Origin: an uncultured Acetatifactor sp.
GTDB lineage: Bacteria; Bacillota; Clostridia; Lachnospirales; Lachnospiraceae
Assembly (NCBI RefSeq): GCF_910585425.1
Contig: NZ_CAJUCP010000027.1
Coordinates: forward strand, 1-62,841
Reading direction: 5' to 3'
Length of the DNA stretch: 62,841 nt
Position 1 is the stretch's first letter. Each line of letters starts with the position of its first letter. Below, piece by piece: positions 40,273 through 49,861 of the stretch. A model generated the notes under the pieces. The model was not told where the DNA came from and made no database searches. It saw only the letters and a program-made list of their open reading frames with translations. The translations under genes and the position numbers were made by a program.

Positions 40273-42969
40273 TCATTTCGCCTCGTACCAGTTGTCTCCT
40301 GTATGGAGATCCACCTCCAGGGCCACGTCCAGCTCCGCCGCCCCCTGCATGTTCTCCAGGAGGATCTGCCTTACCTGCGCCTCTTCCTCCCGATAGGTCT
40401 CTATGACAAGCTCGTCGTGCACCTGCAGGATGAGCCTGGATTTCAGCCCGCTGTCCCGCAGGGCCTGCCACACCCGTATCATGGCGATTTTGATGATGTC
40501 CGCCGCCGTGCCCTGTATGGGGGAGTTCATGGCCACCCGCTCCCCGAAGGAGCGCTGCATGAAATTGGAGGAGTTCAGCTCCGGCACAGGCCTCCTCCTG
40601 CCGAACATGGTGGTGATATAGCCCTTTTCCTTCGCCCCGGCCACCAGCCCGTCCAGGAAGGCCTTTACCCCCGGATAGGTGGCGAAATACTGCTCGATGT
40701 AGTCCGCTGCCTCCTTCTTTGAGATGCTCAGATCCTGGCTCAGGCCGAAGGAGCTGATGCCGTAGACGATGCCGAAATTCACGGCCTTGGCGTTGCGCCG
40801 CTGGAAATCCGTGACCTCCTCGAAGGGCGTGTGGAACACCTTCGCCGCCGTGATCCGGTGGATGTCCTGGTCCATGTGATAAGCCTCGATCAGCTGTTCG
40901 TCCCCGGACATATGGGCCAGCACCCGCAGCTCTATCTGGGAATAGTCAGCGTCCATGAACTCGCAGCCCTCCCTGGGCACGAACACCTTGCGGATGCGCC
41001 TGCCCAGCTCCATGCGCATGGGGATGTTCTGGAGGTTTGGCTCCGTGGAGCTGATGCGACCCGTGGCCGTGATGGTCTGGTTGAAGCTGGTGTGGATCCT
41101 CCTGTCCTCCCCGATGTAGACGGCCAGCCCGTCCGCATAGGTGGACTTCAGCTTGGTAAGCTGGCGGTATTCCAGGATGTCCTTGACGATGGGTGCCTCC
41201 TCCGAAAGCTTCTCCAGCACGTCCGCCGCCGTGGAATACCCTGTCTTGGTCTTCTTGCCCCCGGGCAGCTTCATGGTGTCGAAGAGCACCTCCCCCAACT
41301 GCTTGGGGGAATTGATGTTGAACGCCACCCCCGCCTGGGCATGGATGGACTTCTCCAGCTCCTCTATCCGCGCCACCAGGGCGTCGCCGTAGGCCTTCAG
41401 CTCCTCCCTGCGCACCTCCACGCCCTCCCGCTCCATGTCGTACAGCACCAGGGACAGAGGCATCTCCATCTCACGCATGAGCCGGTCCATGCCGGTCTCC
41501 GTCAGCTTCCCCTCCAGCACGTCCGCCGCTTTCCGGGCCACATAAGCCCCGTAGCAGCAGTATTCCATGAATTTGTCCGGAGCCTCCCGGGACGCCTCTA
41601 TTGCTTTCTGTTTGCCGAAGCGCTCTGCCCAGCCGGGTATCTGCAGGCCCAGATGCTCCGATGCAATGGTCTCCGGCATATAATCGCTTTTTAAGGGGTT
41701 CAACAGATATGCCCCTATCAAAATGTCGAAATATCGTTCCGTGGTATCCTGCTCCAGGTATGGGTACAGCTTCTTGATATCAAAGGCCCCTATCCTCGCC
41801 CTGGCGGAAAGCGCCCTGAGACCCTGGGCACACGCAGCCTCTTCCCCATCCCCGCCCCCGTTCTCTCCGGGCTCGCCAAACAGGGAAAGCTGTACATTCT
41901 CCCGCACCGGAAGCACGTAGAGGGAGACCTCTTCCTCCGTGGACAGCGCCACAGCCAGCAGGCAATCTCCGTCCGTGACCGGGAATAAGCCCACGCGCTG
42001 ACCGTCCTTTACCTTCTTCAGCTTTCCGAGAAAAGCCTTCTGGCTCTCCAGCCTCCCAAAGGTAGCGGCGATATCGATATTTCGATCGGTCTGCTCCTCC
42101 TCAAAGCGGCCGAGCATGTTGCGGAATTCCAGCTCCTTGAACAGGTCGTAGGCCTCCTTTGTATAGAAGCCCTCCGCTCTGGAAGCGTCATAATCAATGG
42201 ACACATCGCTGTCTGTCCGAATCGTGACCAGGACCTTGCTCAGGTCCGCCAGCTCCCGGTTCGCGATCAGGGATTCCCTGATGCTCTTCTTGGAAATCTC
42301 CTCCACATGGGCATAGATATCCTCCATGGAGCCGTACTGCACCATCAGCTCCGTGGCGGTCTTCTGCCCCACCTTGGGCACCCCGGGCACATTGTCGGAG
42401 CTGTCGCCCATGAGGGCCTTCAAGTCGATGAACTGGAGCGGGGTCACCTGGAAGGCCTTGACTACATCCTCCGGATAATAGTCCTCCACCTCGGTCCTCC
42501 CCATCTTCGTCTTCGGAATCCTGATCTTGATATGCTCGTCCGCAACCTGCAGCAGGTCCCTGTCGCCGGACACCAAAGATACCTCCATCCCCGATGCCTG
42601 GGCCTTCTTGGCCAGCGTCCCCAGGATGTCGTCCGCCTCCAGCCCAGCCTGCTCCACGATTGTCACCCCCATGGCCCGCAGCACATCCTTCAGCACCGGG
42701 ACCTGCTCCCGCAGCTCCTCCGGCATGGGCTTCCTGGTGCCCTTATAGGCCTCATAGAGCTCATGGCGGAAGGTGGGCGCATGCACGTCAAAGGCCACCG
42801 CAAGGTAATCCGGCTTCTCCTCCTCCAGAATCCTGAACATAATATTCAGAAAGCCGTACACCGCATTGGTGTGCAGGCCTTTGGCATTGGTCAGATCCGG
42901 CACGCCGTAAAAGGCCCTGTGCAAGATGCTGTGTCCGTCTATCAGTACTAGCTTCCTGTCTTTTACCAT
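40273..42969 (-). CDS. polA: DNA polymerase I
   Basis: The 898-residue protein carries a 5'-nuclease domain (about 1-180; HILRAFYG-like start, LEADDILGTLAKKA, DSSDNVPGVPKVGQKTA), a central region, and a polymerase domain (about 560-898): motif A DADYSQIELR, motif B RRNAKAVNFGIVYG, motif C QVHDELVIE. In the 3'-5' exonuclease-like part the catalytic DxE motif is not seen, so proofreading is probably absent, as in many Firmicutes. It acts in Okazaki fragment processing and repair. Confidence 0.96.
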   Translation of the reverse strand: MVKDRKLVLIDGHSILHRAFYGVPDLTNAKGLHTNAVYGFLNIMFRILEEEKPDYLAVAFDVHAPTFRHELYEAYKGTRKPMPEELREQVPVLKDVLRAMGVTIVEQAGLEADDILGTLAKKAQASGMEVSLVSGDRDLLQVADEHIKIRIPKTKMGRTEVEDYYPEDVVKAFQVTPLQFIDLKALMGDSSDNVPGVPKVGQKTATELMVQYGSMEDIYAHVEEISKKSIRESLIANRELADLSKVLVTIRTDSDVSIDYDASRAEGFYTKEAYDLFKELEFRNMLGRFEEEQTDRNIDIAATFGRLESQKAFLGKLKKVKDGQRVGLFPVTDGDCLLAVALSTEEEVSLYVLPVRENVQLSLFGEPGENGGGDGEEAACAQGLRALSARARIGAFDIKKLYPYLEQDTTERYFDILIGAYLLNPLKSDYMPETIASEHLGLQIPGWAERFGKQKAIEASREAPDKFMEYCCYGAYVARKAADVLEGKLTETGMDRLMREMEMPLSLVLYDMEREGVEVRREELKAYGDALVARIEELEKSIHAQAGVAFNINSPKQLGEVLFDTMKLPGGKKTKTGYSTAADVLEKLSEEAPIVKDILEYRQLTKLKSTYADGLAVYIGEDRRIHTSFNQTITATGRISSTEPNLQNIPMRMELGRRIRKVFVPREGCEFMDADYSQIELRVLAHMSGDEQLIEAYHMDQDIHRITAAKVFHTPFEEVTDFQRRNAKAVNFGIVYGISSFGLSQDLSISKKEAADYIEQYFATYPGVKAFLDGLVAGAKEKGYITTMFGRRRPVPELNSSNFMQRSFGERVAMNSPIQGTAADIIKIAMIRVWQALRDSGLKSRLILQVHDELVIETYREEEAQVRQILLENMQGAAELDVALEVDLHTGDNWYEAK

Positions 42970-43017
42970 GGTTCCACCGCCTTTGACAAAATGATGTTTA
43001 TGACATTGATAGCATAG

Positions 43018-43374
43018 TCAGAGCAAAATCCAAACGAATATCCACACAAGAAATCCGGATGCCACGATTTCCAGGGCAGAGCCGATATAGAGGAACGCGG
43101 AGTTGTAGCTGATTTTCCGCCTGGTCTCCTCCAGGCGCTGCCCCAGCTCGCTCTGCAGATCGAAAGCATTGCCGTCCTCCAGGCGCTGCATGCCCTCCGC
43201 CACCAAAAACTGGATGGACAGCTCCTCCCTGCACTCCCCGCACCGCTCCCAGTGCTCATAGAAGCGCTTCAGGGTGGGGAAGTCCAGCTTCCTCCCGATG
43301 AATCCTGGAATCAGCTTCTCGAATTCCTTGCACTCCGTATCCTCTTTCCTCTCCCACGGTGCCACTTCTCCCAC
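43018..43374 (-). CDS. Zinc-finger (zf-HC2-like) membrane protein
   Basis: A protein of up to 118 residues with an N-terminal zinc-finger signature HWERCGECREEL (His-x3-Cys-x2-Cys) typical of anti-sigma factors, and one C-terminal membrane helix (SALEIVASGFLVWIFVWILL). Helical spacer between. No ECF sigma factor gene is adjacent. The start codon is unclear: GTG at 43374 is used, but an internal GTG at 43363 is possible. It lies just upstream of polA on the same strand. Confidence 0.7.
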   Translation of the reverse strand: MGEVAPWERKEDTECKEFEKLIPGFIGRKLDFPTLKRFYEHWERCGECREELSIQFLVAEGMQRLEDGNAFDLQSELGQRLEETRRKISYNSAFLYIGSALEIVASGFLVWIFVWILL

Positions 43375-43508
43375 CCCCGCTTCCGCGGCCTGGCGAATCT
43401 GGCCTTGCTTTCAGCCAAAATCTACCGGTCAATCCCGGCTCCTCGCATAGCTTACCCAGGCATATCAGGCCGCTTTTCTGTACGCCTCCCCGGTTCCTGC
43501 CGATTCGC

Positions 43509-44780
43509 TCAGGCCTCCAGCGCCTGGGCGATATCCGCGATCAAATCTTCCTTGTCCTCGATACCGCAGCTGATGCGGATCAGCTCCGCAGGCACGCCCG
43601 CCTCCCTCAGCTGCTCGTCCGTCATCTGACGGTGGGTGCTGGAGGCCGGGTTCAGGCAGCAGGTGCGGGCATCCGCCACATGGGTCTCTATGGCCGCGAT
43701 CTTCAGGTTCTTCATGAAGCTGCTGGCCGCCTCCCTGCCGCCCTTCAGGCCGAAGGAGACTACGCCGCAGCTGCCCTTCGGCAGGTATTTCTGCGCCAGG
43801 GGATAGTATTTGTCTCCCGGCAGGCCGCAGTAGTTCACATAGGCTACCTTCGGATGCTTAGAGAGGAATTCCGCCACCGCCTGGCCGTTCTCACAGTGCC
43901 GCTGCATGCGCACATGGAGGCTCTCCAGCCCCAGGTTCAGGATAAAGGCGTTCTGGGGGCTCTGGATGGAGCCGAGATCCCGCATGAGCTGGGCGGTGCA
44001 TTTGGTGATGAAGGCGCCCTCCTTCCCGAACTTCTCCGCGTAGGTGATGCCGTGGTAGCTGTCGTCCGGGGTGCACAGCCCGGGATATTTGTCCGCGTGG
44101 GCCATCCAGTCGAACCTGCCGCTGTCCACGATGGCTCCGCCTACCGCCGCGCCGTGGCCGTCCATGTACTTGGTGGTGGAATGGGTCACGATGTCCGCGC
44201 CCCACTCAAAGGGACGGCAGTTGACAGGGGTGGCGAAGGTATTGTCGATAATCAGGGGAACGCCGTGGGCATGGGCGCATCCCGCAAACTTCTCGATATC
44301 CAGCACGGTGAGGGCAGGATTGGCGATGGTCTCGCCGAACACGGCCTTAGTATTGTCCTGAAAAGCCGCGTTCAATTCCTCCTCCGTGGCATCCGGGCTC
44401 ACGAAGGTCACGTCTATGCCCATCCTTTTCATGGTGACGGAGATCAGGTTGAAGGTGCCGCCATAGATGGTGCTGGAGGAGACGATGTGGTCGCCGCAGC
44501 TGCAGATATTGAAAAGCGCATAGAAATTAGCGGCCTGTCCGCTGCTTGTCAGCATTCCCGCGGTGCCGCCCTCAAGCTGGGCAATCTTGGCCGCCACATA
44601 GTCGTTGGTGGGGTTCTGGAGCCTGGTGTAGAAATATCCGCTGGCCTCTAAGTCGAAGAGCTTCCCCATCTCCTCGCTGGTGTCATATTTGAAGGTAGTG
44701 CTCTGGATGATGGGAATCTGGCGCGGCTCCCCGTTTCCCGGCGTATAGCCGCCCTGTACACAGATGCTGTCGATTTTCAT
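43509..44780 (-). CDS. metY: O-acetylhomoserine sulfhydrylase
   Basis: Makes homocysteine from O-acetylhomoserine and sulfide; PLP-dependent. The 423-residue protein starts MKIDSICVQGGYTPGNGEPRQ, has SSGQAANFYALFNICSCGDH, the PLP Lys in DIVTHSTTKYMDGHG, and ends SCGIEDKEDLIADIAQALEA, typical of the MetY group (longer than MetB). Related to cystathionine gamma-synthases, but length and ends favour MetY. No other methionine genes are beside it. Confidence 0.92.
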   Translation of the reverse strand: MKIDSICVQGGYTPGNGEPRQIPIIQSTTFKYDTSEEMGKLFDLEASGYFYTRLQNPTNDYVAAKIAQLEGGTAGMLTSSGQAANFYALFNICSCGDHIVSSSTIYGGTFNLISVTMKRMGIDVTFVSPDATEEELNAAFQDNTKAVFGETIANPALTVLDIEKFAGCAHAHGVPLIIDNTFATPVNCRPFEWGADIVTHSTTKYMDGHGAAVGGAIVDSGRFDWMAHADKYPGLCTPDDSYHGITYAEKFGKEGAFITKCTAQLMRDLGSIQSPQNAFILNLGLESLHVRMQRHCENGQAVAEFLSKHPKVAYVNYCGLPGDKYYPLAQKYLPKGSCGVVSFGLKGGREAASSFMKNLKIAAIETHVADARTCCLNPASSTHRQMTDEQLREAGVPAELIRISCGIEDKEDLIADIAQALEA

Positions 44781-44866
44781 ATCGGTCTCCTCCTAAAATA
44801 TGTTGTTTTTCCTCATTGGTAAAACCTGTCTTCCAGTATACACATTTTAGGAGGGAATTGCAACAC

Positions 44867-46204
44867 CTACGGTGTCAAACGGTTGGGGCCGCGGAAGAGG
44901 AACATGGCATCCTTTATGGTCAGGCCCACAAGCAGCATGGTCAGCCTGTCCACGCCGATTCCAAAACCGCCATGGGGTGGACATCCGTACCGGAAGAATT
45001 CCAGATAGAACTTCACGTCCTCCGCCAGGCCTTTTTCCTCCGCCTGCTTTTTCAGCACTTCGTAGCGGTGCTCCCGCTGGGCCCCGGTGGTGATTTCCAC
45101 GCCCCGCCAAATCAGGTCATACCCCTGGGGCACCCCGTTCTCGTCCCTCATGTGATAGAATGCCCGCTTCTGGGCGCTGTAATCCGTCACGAACAGGAAT
45201 TCGTGGCCGTAATGCTTCTTCACCCATTCGAAGCTCAGCCGCTCCGCGTCCGTGGTGAGGTCGTCCTTCTCGGCCTCCTCCACGGTATATCCGAACTCCT
45301 GTTCGAGCCCCTGGTACAGCTCCTTCAGGGTGACCACAGGGAAGGGCGTGTCGGGCACGATGACCTCTATGCCGAACAGCTCTTTTATTTGTTCTCCGTG
45401 TCTTTCCTGGACGGCCTCCAAGCCTGCCCGCAGAAGGTTCTCCTCCATCTTCATCACATCGCGGAAGGAATCGATATAGCTGAATTCCAGGTCGAAGCCC
45501 GTGAACTCCGTGGTATGCTTGCTGGTAAAGGACTTCTCCGCCCGAAATACCGGCCCTACCTCAAAAATGCGCTCGAAGCCGCTGGCCATGGCCATCTGCT
45601 TGTAGAACTGGGGGCTCTGGGCCAGATAGGCCTTTCTGTCGAAATATTCCACCTGGAACACGTCCGCACCGCTCTCGCTGGCCGCTCCGATCAGCTTGGG
45701 CGTGTGGATTTCGATGAAGTTCTCTTTTAAAAGGTACTGCCGCATGGCGTTCACCAAAGTCGTCTGTACCTGGAACATCAATTGATTTTCCTCTGTCCGC
45801 AGGTCAATCCAGCGGTAGTCGATGCGTTGGTCGATGCTGGAGCGCTCTACAGCCTTTTTCTTTTTGGTGGCGGGAATCTCCTTTCTGGCAATGGGCAGGG
45901 CCTCCGCCACGCTCTCCACGGAAATCTCCTTCGGAATGATTTCGATGCCGCCCAGTTTCACGTACTCGTTCTCCGCCACCTGGCCGATTACCGTCAGGAC
46001 GGAATCGTTGGTCACTGCCTCCAGTTGCTCCGCCAGTTCGGGCGCCTTTTCCTTCTCCAGGGTAATCTGCACCTTTCCGGTAATATCCTTTAAGACGATA
46101 AACAGCATGGACTTGCTGTTACGGATATTGTCCGCGAATCCCTGCAGCTTCACCTCCGTGCCGATTTTCCCGGCTACGTCCTTTATATAGACCCTCTCGC
46201 TCAT
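44867..46204 (-). CDS. aspS: Archaeal-type aspartyl-tRNA synthetase (probably nondiscriminating)
   Basis: A 445-residue class IIb synthetase with an N-terminal OB-fold (1-110), motif 2 FRAEKSFTSKHTTEFTGFDLE, and motif 3 GIGVDRLTMLLVGL. It lacks the bacterial GAD insertion and long C-terminal extension of the usual ~590-residue bacterial AspRS and looks like the archaeal type. Such enzymes often charge both tRNA-Asp and tRNA-Asn, with GatCAB converting Asp-tRNA-Asn. GGAGG before the ATG at 46204 selects the start. Confidence 0.9.
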   Translation of the reverse strand: MSERVYIKDVAGKIGTEVKLQGFADNIRNSKSMLFIVLKDITGKVQITLEKEKAPELAEQLEAVTNDSVLTVIGQVAENEYVKLGGIEIIPKEISVESVAEALPIARKEIPATKKKKAVERSSIDQRIDYRWIDLRTEENQLMFQVQTTLVNAMRQYLLKENFIEIHTPKLIGAASESGADVFQVEYFDRKAYLAQSPQFYKQMAMASGFERIFEVGPVFRAEKSFTSKHTTEFTGFDLEFSYIDSFRDVMKMEENLLRAGLEAVQERHGEQIKELFGIEVIVPDTPFPVVTLKELYQGLEQEFGYTVEEAEKDDLTTDAERLSFEWVKKHYGHEFLFVTDYSAQKRAFYHMRDENGVPQGYDLIWRGVEITTGAQREHRYEVLKKQAEEKGLAEDVKFYLEFFRYGCPPHGGFGIGVDRLTMLLVGLTIKDAMFLFRGPNRLTP

Positions 46205-46316
46205 CTTCTGCCTCCGTTTCTGATAGCCGCTCCTGTCCGCCATACCCCCTGGCTCTTCGCACCAGGCCAGTCATCCTTTCCGCTGCCGCAGTTCAGACAG
46301 GCCGCTTCCCCTCTCC

Positions 46317-47288
46317 TTACTCCTGGGACACCATCTCCCTGTAGAATTCCGTATAGTCGGACCGCTTCTCCTTGGTGAACTGGATTGCGGCCCTGGGATG
46401 CTGGTTCAGAAGGCCTGTCATCAGGTACTGCAGGTCGTAGCCCCAGACCACGCCCTCTTCCCTCAGCTGCGTCATATATTTATCTACGAACTGGATGGCG
46501 GGATAGATATTGTACTTGGGATTGCGCAAGAACCCCAATAGCAGCTCCATGGCGCAATTCCCCGCCCCTCGGCCCATGGAGGCGTAAGTGGCGTCTAACC
46601 AGTCCACGCCGTCCCCTACCGCTTCGATGGTATTGGCGAAGGCAAGCTGCTGGTTGTTGTGGGCGTGGATTCCCACCTTCTTACCGTATTTGGCCGCCAC
46701 TTCCGTATACATGTCCGCGAAGCGCGCGATCTGCTCCGGGTACATGGCGCCGTAGCTGTCCACAATGTAGAGCACGTCCACCGGGGACTGCCCCAGAATC
46801 TCCAGGGCGGCCCGCAGCTCCCCCTCCAGGGAATGAGAGATGGCCATGATGTTGCAGCAGACCTCGTAGCCCTTGCTCTTGGCATCCTCAATCAGGTCCA
46901 CCGCCCCCGGGATGGTGTTCACATAGGTGGCCACCCGAATCATGTCGATGGGGCTGTCCGCCCGGTCGATGATGTCCGATTTCTCGCATCGGCCCACGTC
47001 CGCCATCACCGAAATCTTCAAGTCCGTGGCGTTCTCTCCCACAATCTTCCGGATGTCCTCGTCCCTGCTGAATTTCCACTTGCCGAACTTGTCCACGTCG
47101 AACATCTCCGTGGAGGCCTTATAGCCGAACTCCATATAGTCCACCCCCGCCCGGAGGTTCGCCAGGTACAGCGCTTTGACGAACTCATCGGTGAAGTAGA
47201 AATTATTTACCAGTCCGCCGTCCCGCAGGGTGGCGTCCACCACCTTGACGTCCGGGCGGTATGCTATTAGATTCGATATCTCTTTCAT
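46317..47288 (-). CDS. HMGL-like (DRE-TIM) aldolase
   Basis: A 323-residue DRE-TIM metallolyase. The metal and catalytic motif DATLRDGGLVNN is near residue 17, and GIHAHNNQQLAFANTIEAV carries the HxH metal site; GAGNCAMELLL completes the barrel. Relatives include 4-hydroxy-2-oxovalerate aldolase and isopropylmalate/homocitrate synthase-type enzymes; the substrate cannot be told from sequence. It is downstream of a short DUF gene and upstream of aspS on the same strand. Confidence 0.85.
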   Translation of the reverse strand: MKEISNLIAYRPDVKVVDATLRDGGLVNNFYFTDEFVKALYLANLRAGVDYMEFGYKASTEMFDVDKFGKWKFSRDEDIRKIVGENATDLKISVMADVGRCEKSDIIDRADSPIDMIRVATYVNTIPGAVDLIEDAKSKGYEVCCNIMAISHSLEGELRAALEILGQSPVDVLYIVDSYGAMYPEQIARFADMYTEVAAKYGKKVGIHAHNNQQLAFANTIEAVGDGVDWLDATYASMGRGAGNCAMELLLGFLRNPKYNIYPAIQFVDKYMTQLREEGVVWGYDLQYLMTGLLNQHPRAAIQFTKEKRSDYTEFYREMVSQE

Positions 47289-47400
47289 GCTGTTTTGCTC
47301 CTTTTCTCCGGGTATACTGCGCCTTTGTCGTCAATTTTGTTTTTTCACGTGCGCAGCATCGTTTTTTCGATTATCTTTTCGATGGCTTCACTCTATCTGA

Positions 47401-47664
47401 TCAGCCATTCATCCAGTTCCGCAGCGGATTGATTTCCTTCGCCTGTTTCAGGATATCCTTCCTGTTCGCCCTCATATAGGCCTCCAGCTTCTGGACTTCC
47501 GTCTCGGAGAAGCCCTCCGACTTCACTATGATTCCATCCGGCAGAATGCCTTCCGCATAGTCTATGGAATACCCTTCTTCCATTCCGCGCAGGAAAGAAA
47601 CCCTGACGATTTTCCGTCCCTCCTTCTCCACCACGCAGGAAACCAGCATTTTTACTTCATCCAT
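47401..47664 (-). CDS. Small uncharacterised protein
   Basis: 87 residues, cytoplasmic, beta-strand pattern first (MLVSCVVEKEGRKIVRVSFLRG) then helical (FSETEVQKLEAYMRANRKDILKQAK) and ending LRNWMNG. GGGGAG precedes the ATG. Downstream of the Uma2 gene on the same strand, 24 bp apart, so they may be cotranscribed. No family recognised; the tail resembles DUF4160-like small proteins only loosely. Confidence 0.6.
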   Translation of the reverse strand: MDEVKMLVSCVVEKEGRKIVRVSFLRGMEEGYSIDYAEGILPDGIIVKSEGFSETEVQKLEAYMRANRKDILKQAKEINPLRNWMNG

Positions 47665-47688
47665 TCTATCTCCCCGCCCATGTTTCGA

Positions 47689-48222
47689 CTATTGAATCGT
47701 AATCCGGAAATCTTCGTAGATTCCGGATGATATCTCCTCCCCAAAGGAATACTCCTCTCCCATGTCATGCTGGAAGTTGTAGACAGTGACCCGGTTCTTT
47801 TCCGGATCCACTATCCAGTATTCCCTGACCCCTGCGGTGCGGTACTTGAACAATTTGTGGAAATAATCCCTCTGGCGGCTGCTGGGAGACACGATTTCAA
47901 TCACCCAGTCCGGCGCGCCCTGGCAGCCTTTTTCTGTAATCTTGTCCCTGTCGCATATCACTGAGATATCCGGCTCTACATAATTCCTGTCGTCCTCGTA
48001 CAGGAAAACCGCGAACGGGGCTGGAAACACTTCGCATTCGCCGCCCTTCCCGCGGATATACAGATTGATCTCCGTGTTCAAAAAGCTCAGAAGCCTTTGA
48101 TGCCCGGCAGTCGGCGGCGCCATATAATAAATCCGCCCGTCGAGCAGTTCCGCCCTCTCGCCATCCGGCAGGGCATAGATATCGTCAACCGTATACAGCT
48201 CCCCTTTCCACAATGCTTCCAT
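47689..48222 (-). CDS. Uma2-family endonuclease-like protein
   Basis: A 177-residue DUF820/Uma2 protein, a PD-(D/E)XK nuclease fold group. YTVDDIYALPDGERAELLDGRIYYM leads to HQRLLSFLNTEI, VEPDISVICDRD (the catalytic D), PDWVIEIVSPSS (E-x-V active strand), and GVREYWIVDPE. Function is uncertain, though members are often linked to mobile DNA. GGAG before the ATG at 48222 selects this start. Confidence 0.88.
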   Translation of the reverse strand: MEALWKGELYTVDDIYALPDGERAELLDGRIYYMAPPTAGHQRLLSFLNTEINLYIRGKGGECEVFPAPFAVFLYEDDRNYVEPDISVICDRDKITEKGCQGAPDWVIEIVSPSSRQRDYFHKLFKYRTAGVREYWIVDPEKNRVTVYNFQHDMGEEYSFGEEISSGIYEDFRITIQ

Positions 48223-48262
48223 ATATTCTCCCCCCCAGACAGCTTCCACTGTGGCCAACTTA

Positions 48263-48300
48263 TAAAAAAGGCCTTACAAATCCGGAGATTTTGTAAGGTC
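48263..48300 (-). terminator. Terminator after tRNA-Leu
   Basis: CCTTACAAA/TTTGTAAGG stem followed by CCTTTTTT on the minus strand. Confidence 0.8.
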
Positions 48301-48305
48301 TTGCC

Positions 48306-48388
48306 TGCCGGCAGCGGGACTTGAACCCGCACGTGGTTGCCCACAACAGATTTTGAGTCTGCCTCGTCTGCCATTCCGACACGCCGGC
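48306..48388 (-). tRNA. tRNA-Leu (CAA)
   Basis: An 83-nt cloverleaf is readable on the minus strand: acceptor GCCGGCG pairs with TGCCGGC, anticodon loop CTCAAAA gives CAA, a class II long variable arm follows, and the T-arm has GGTTCAAGTCC. CCA is not encoded. It is an isolated single tRNA with its own promoter and terminator. Confidence 0.9.
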
Positions 48389-48429
48389 ATCTATGCCATG
48401 AAGTCTGATGAACACCTCACAACACATCA

Positions 48430-48458
48430 ATTTTATCACAGAAAGCGCCGCTTGACAA
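48430..48458 (-). promoter_or_regulatory. Promoter of tRNA-Leu
   Basis: On the minus strand TTGTCA and TAAAAT are separated by 17 bp, about 41 bp upstream of the tRNA. Confidence 0.7.
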
Positions 48459-48549
48459 GCAATAATTTGGCATTTCTTTCTTTCGCACTATTCACTGCGC
48501 CCCTCTGAATTATCAGAAAATTTTCGCAATAGCGCTATAAAACATGGTG

Positions 48550-49722
48550 TCACACATACCGCATCTCAATCCGGATATCGTTCCCCTTCACCGCCACATC
48601 CGCCATGCTTCCCACCACAATCGGCATCATAGGCGGCAGATGTCCCAGGTCCACGTCCATGACCACCGGCACATCCTTGCGCCCTGCCACCTCCAGCACC
48701 GCGCCGTATGCGTCCAGCCCCATCATGGGCTCCCCGTTCGCGGGCCTGCCGATCAGGAAACCTTTCACATGCTCAAACCAGCCCGCTTCCTCCAACTGCC
48801 ACATAGCACGACGGATGGCGAACACGTTCAGGTCGCAGGCCTCCAGGAACCAGACGATGCCGTCCTCCCGGTATCTCTCCACGAATTCCCTGGTCCTGTC
48901 GAAACGGGTGCCCGGCAGGTTCACCAGGCAGTCCAGGCAGCCTCCCATGAGCCTGCCCTGAAATGCCACCTCACCGCAGGCAGGCTCCCGCCCCACATAT
49001 GTGCGGATTGCCAGGGGTTCGGTAAGATTGTAGGGAGCCAGCGGATTCTCCGGGCCCTTCAGGGATTCCTTCTCCCAAAGCCCGTAGCCCCGCACTGCCG
49101 CGCCATGCGGCTCCTCCGACCAACTGCAGTCCCCGCTGGCCGCTGTGGGTTCGCCGCCCTTCCGGCCCGCTTCTCTTCCGGCCGCCGACATATGTGCTTC
49201 CACAGCCGTCTTTCCCATTGTTCCCCGCATCCAGGCACCACTTTTCCCGGCAAGTATCCCGAACGCATCCCACAATGCCTCATGCCAGGGCTCCATGCCG
49301 AAAGAGGACGCACAGGGCCCATACACGGAAGCCGTATCCGCCAGGGTGGCCAGCAGATAGGTCAGGTTCGTATTGTCGGAATAGCCCATGAACCACTTGG
49401 GCTCTGCCTGGGCAAGCTTTCCGAAGTCCACATGGGGCAGGATTTCGCACATCAGCTCCCCGCCGCCGCAGGAAATCAGGCAGTCCGGCTCTTCGGAAAG
49501 GAACATCTCCATCACTTCCCTGCCGCAATTCTCCGGCGTGCTGCTGATGCCGATGCCCTCCCCCAGATAGCAGTTCGGCCCGAGAACCGTGTGATATCCC
49601 ATTTCCCGCCACTTTTCCAGGGCATGGCCAAAAGCTGTCCGATAGGGCTCGATATTGCAGCCGAAGGACGGCGCCAGAAAACCGATCGTGCCTCCCTTTG
49701 GCAAATGTTTCGGATACCTCAT
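48550..49722 (-). CDS. S66-family carboxypeptidase (LdcA/MccF-like)
   Basis: A 390-residue serine peptidase: catalytic Ser in MGYSDNTNLTY, Glu in WFLEACDLN, and His in DVDLGHLPPMMP, the S66 triad. Family members trim L,D-bonds in muropeptides (LdcA) or cleave microcin C (MccF); this one is longer than LdcA and closer in size to MccF. An extra Gly/Ser/Glu-rich stretch of about 45 residues (near 180-225) interrupts the fold. It is next to lysA and may act in wall recycling. Confidence 0.87.
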   Translation of the reverse strand: MRYPKHLPKGGTIGFLAPSFGCNIEPYRTAFGHALEKWREMGYHTVLGPNCYLGEGIGISSTPENCGREVMEMFLSEEPDCLISCGGGELMCEILPHVDFGKLAQAEPKWFMGYSDNTNLTYLLATLADTASVYGPCASSFGMEPWHEALWDAFGILAGKSGAWMRGTMGKTAVEAHMSAAGREAGRKGGEPTAASGDCSWSEEPHGAAVRGYGLWEKESLKGPENPLAPYNLTEPLAIRTYVGREPACGEVAFQGRLMGGCLDCLVNLPGTRFDRTREFVERYREDGIVWFLEACDLNVFAIRRAMWQLEEAGWFEHVKGFLIGRPANGEPMMGLDAYGAVLEVAGRKDVPVVMDVDLGHLPPMMPIVVGSMADVAVKGNDIRIEMRYV

Positions 49723-49861
49723 ACAAATCCCTCCCGGCCTCTGAAAGACCCAATCCGCGGTCCGCCTTGCTGCAGCCCCGCCCTGTCCTACGCTCCAGGC
49801 CCTGAAACTCTTCCGTCATGCCCTCTCACAGCCGTGACCGCCTGCCCGTCACAGCCTCCTG

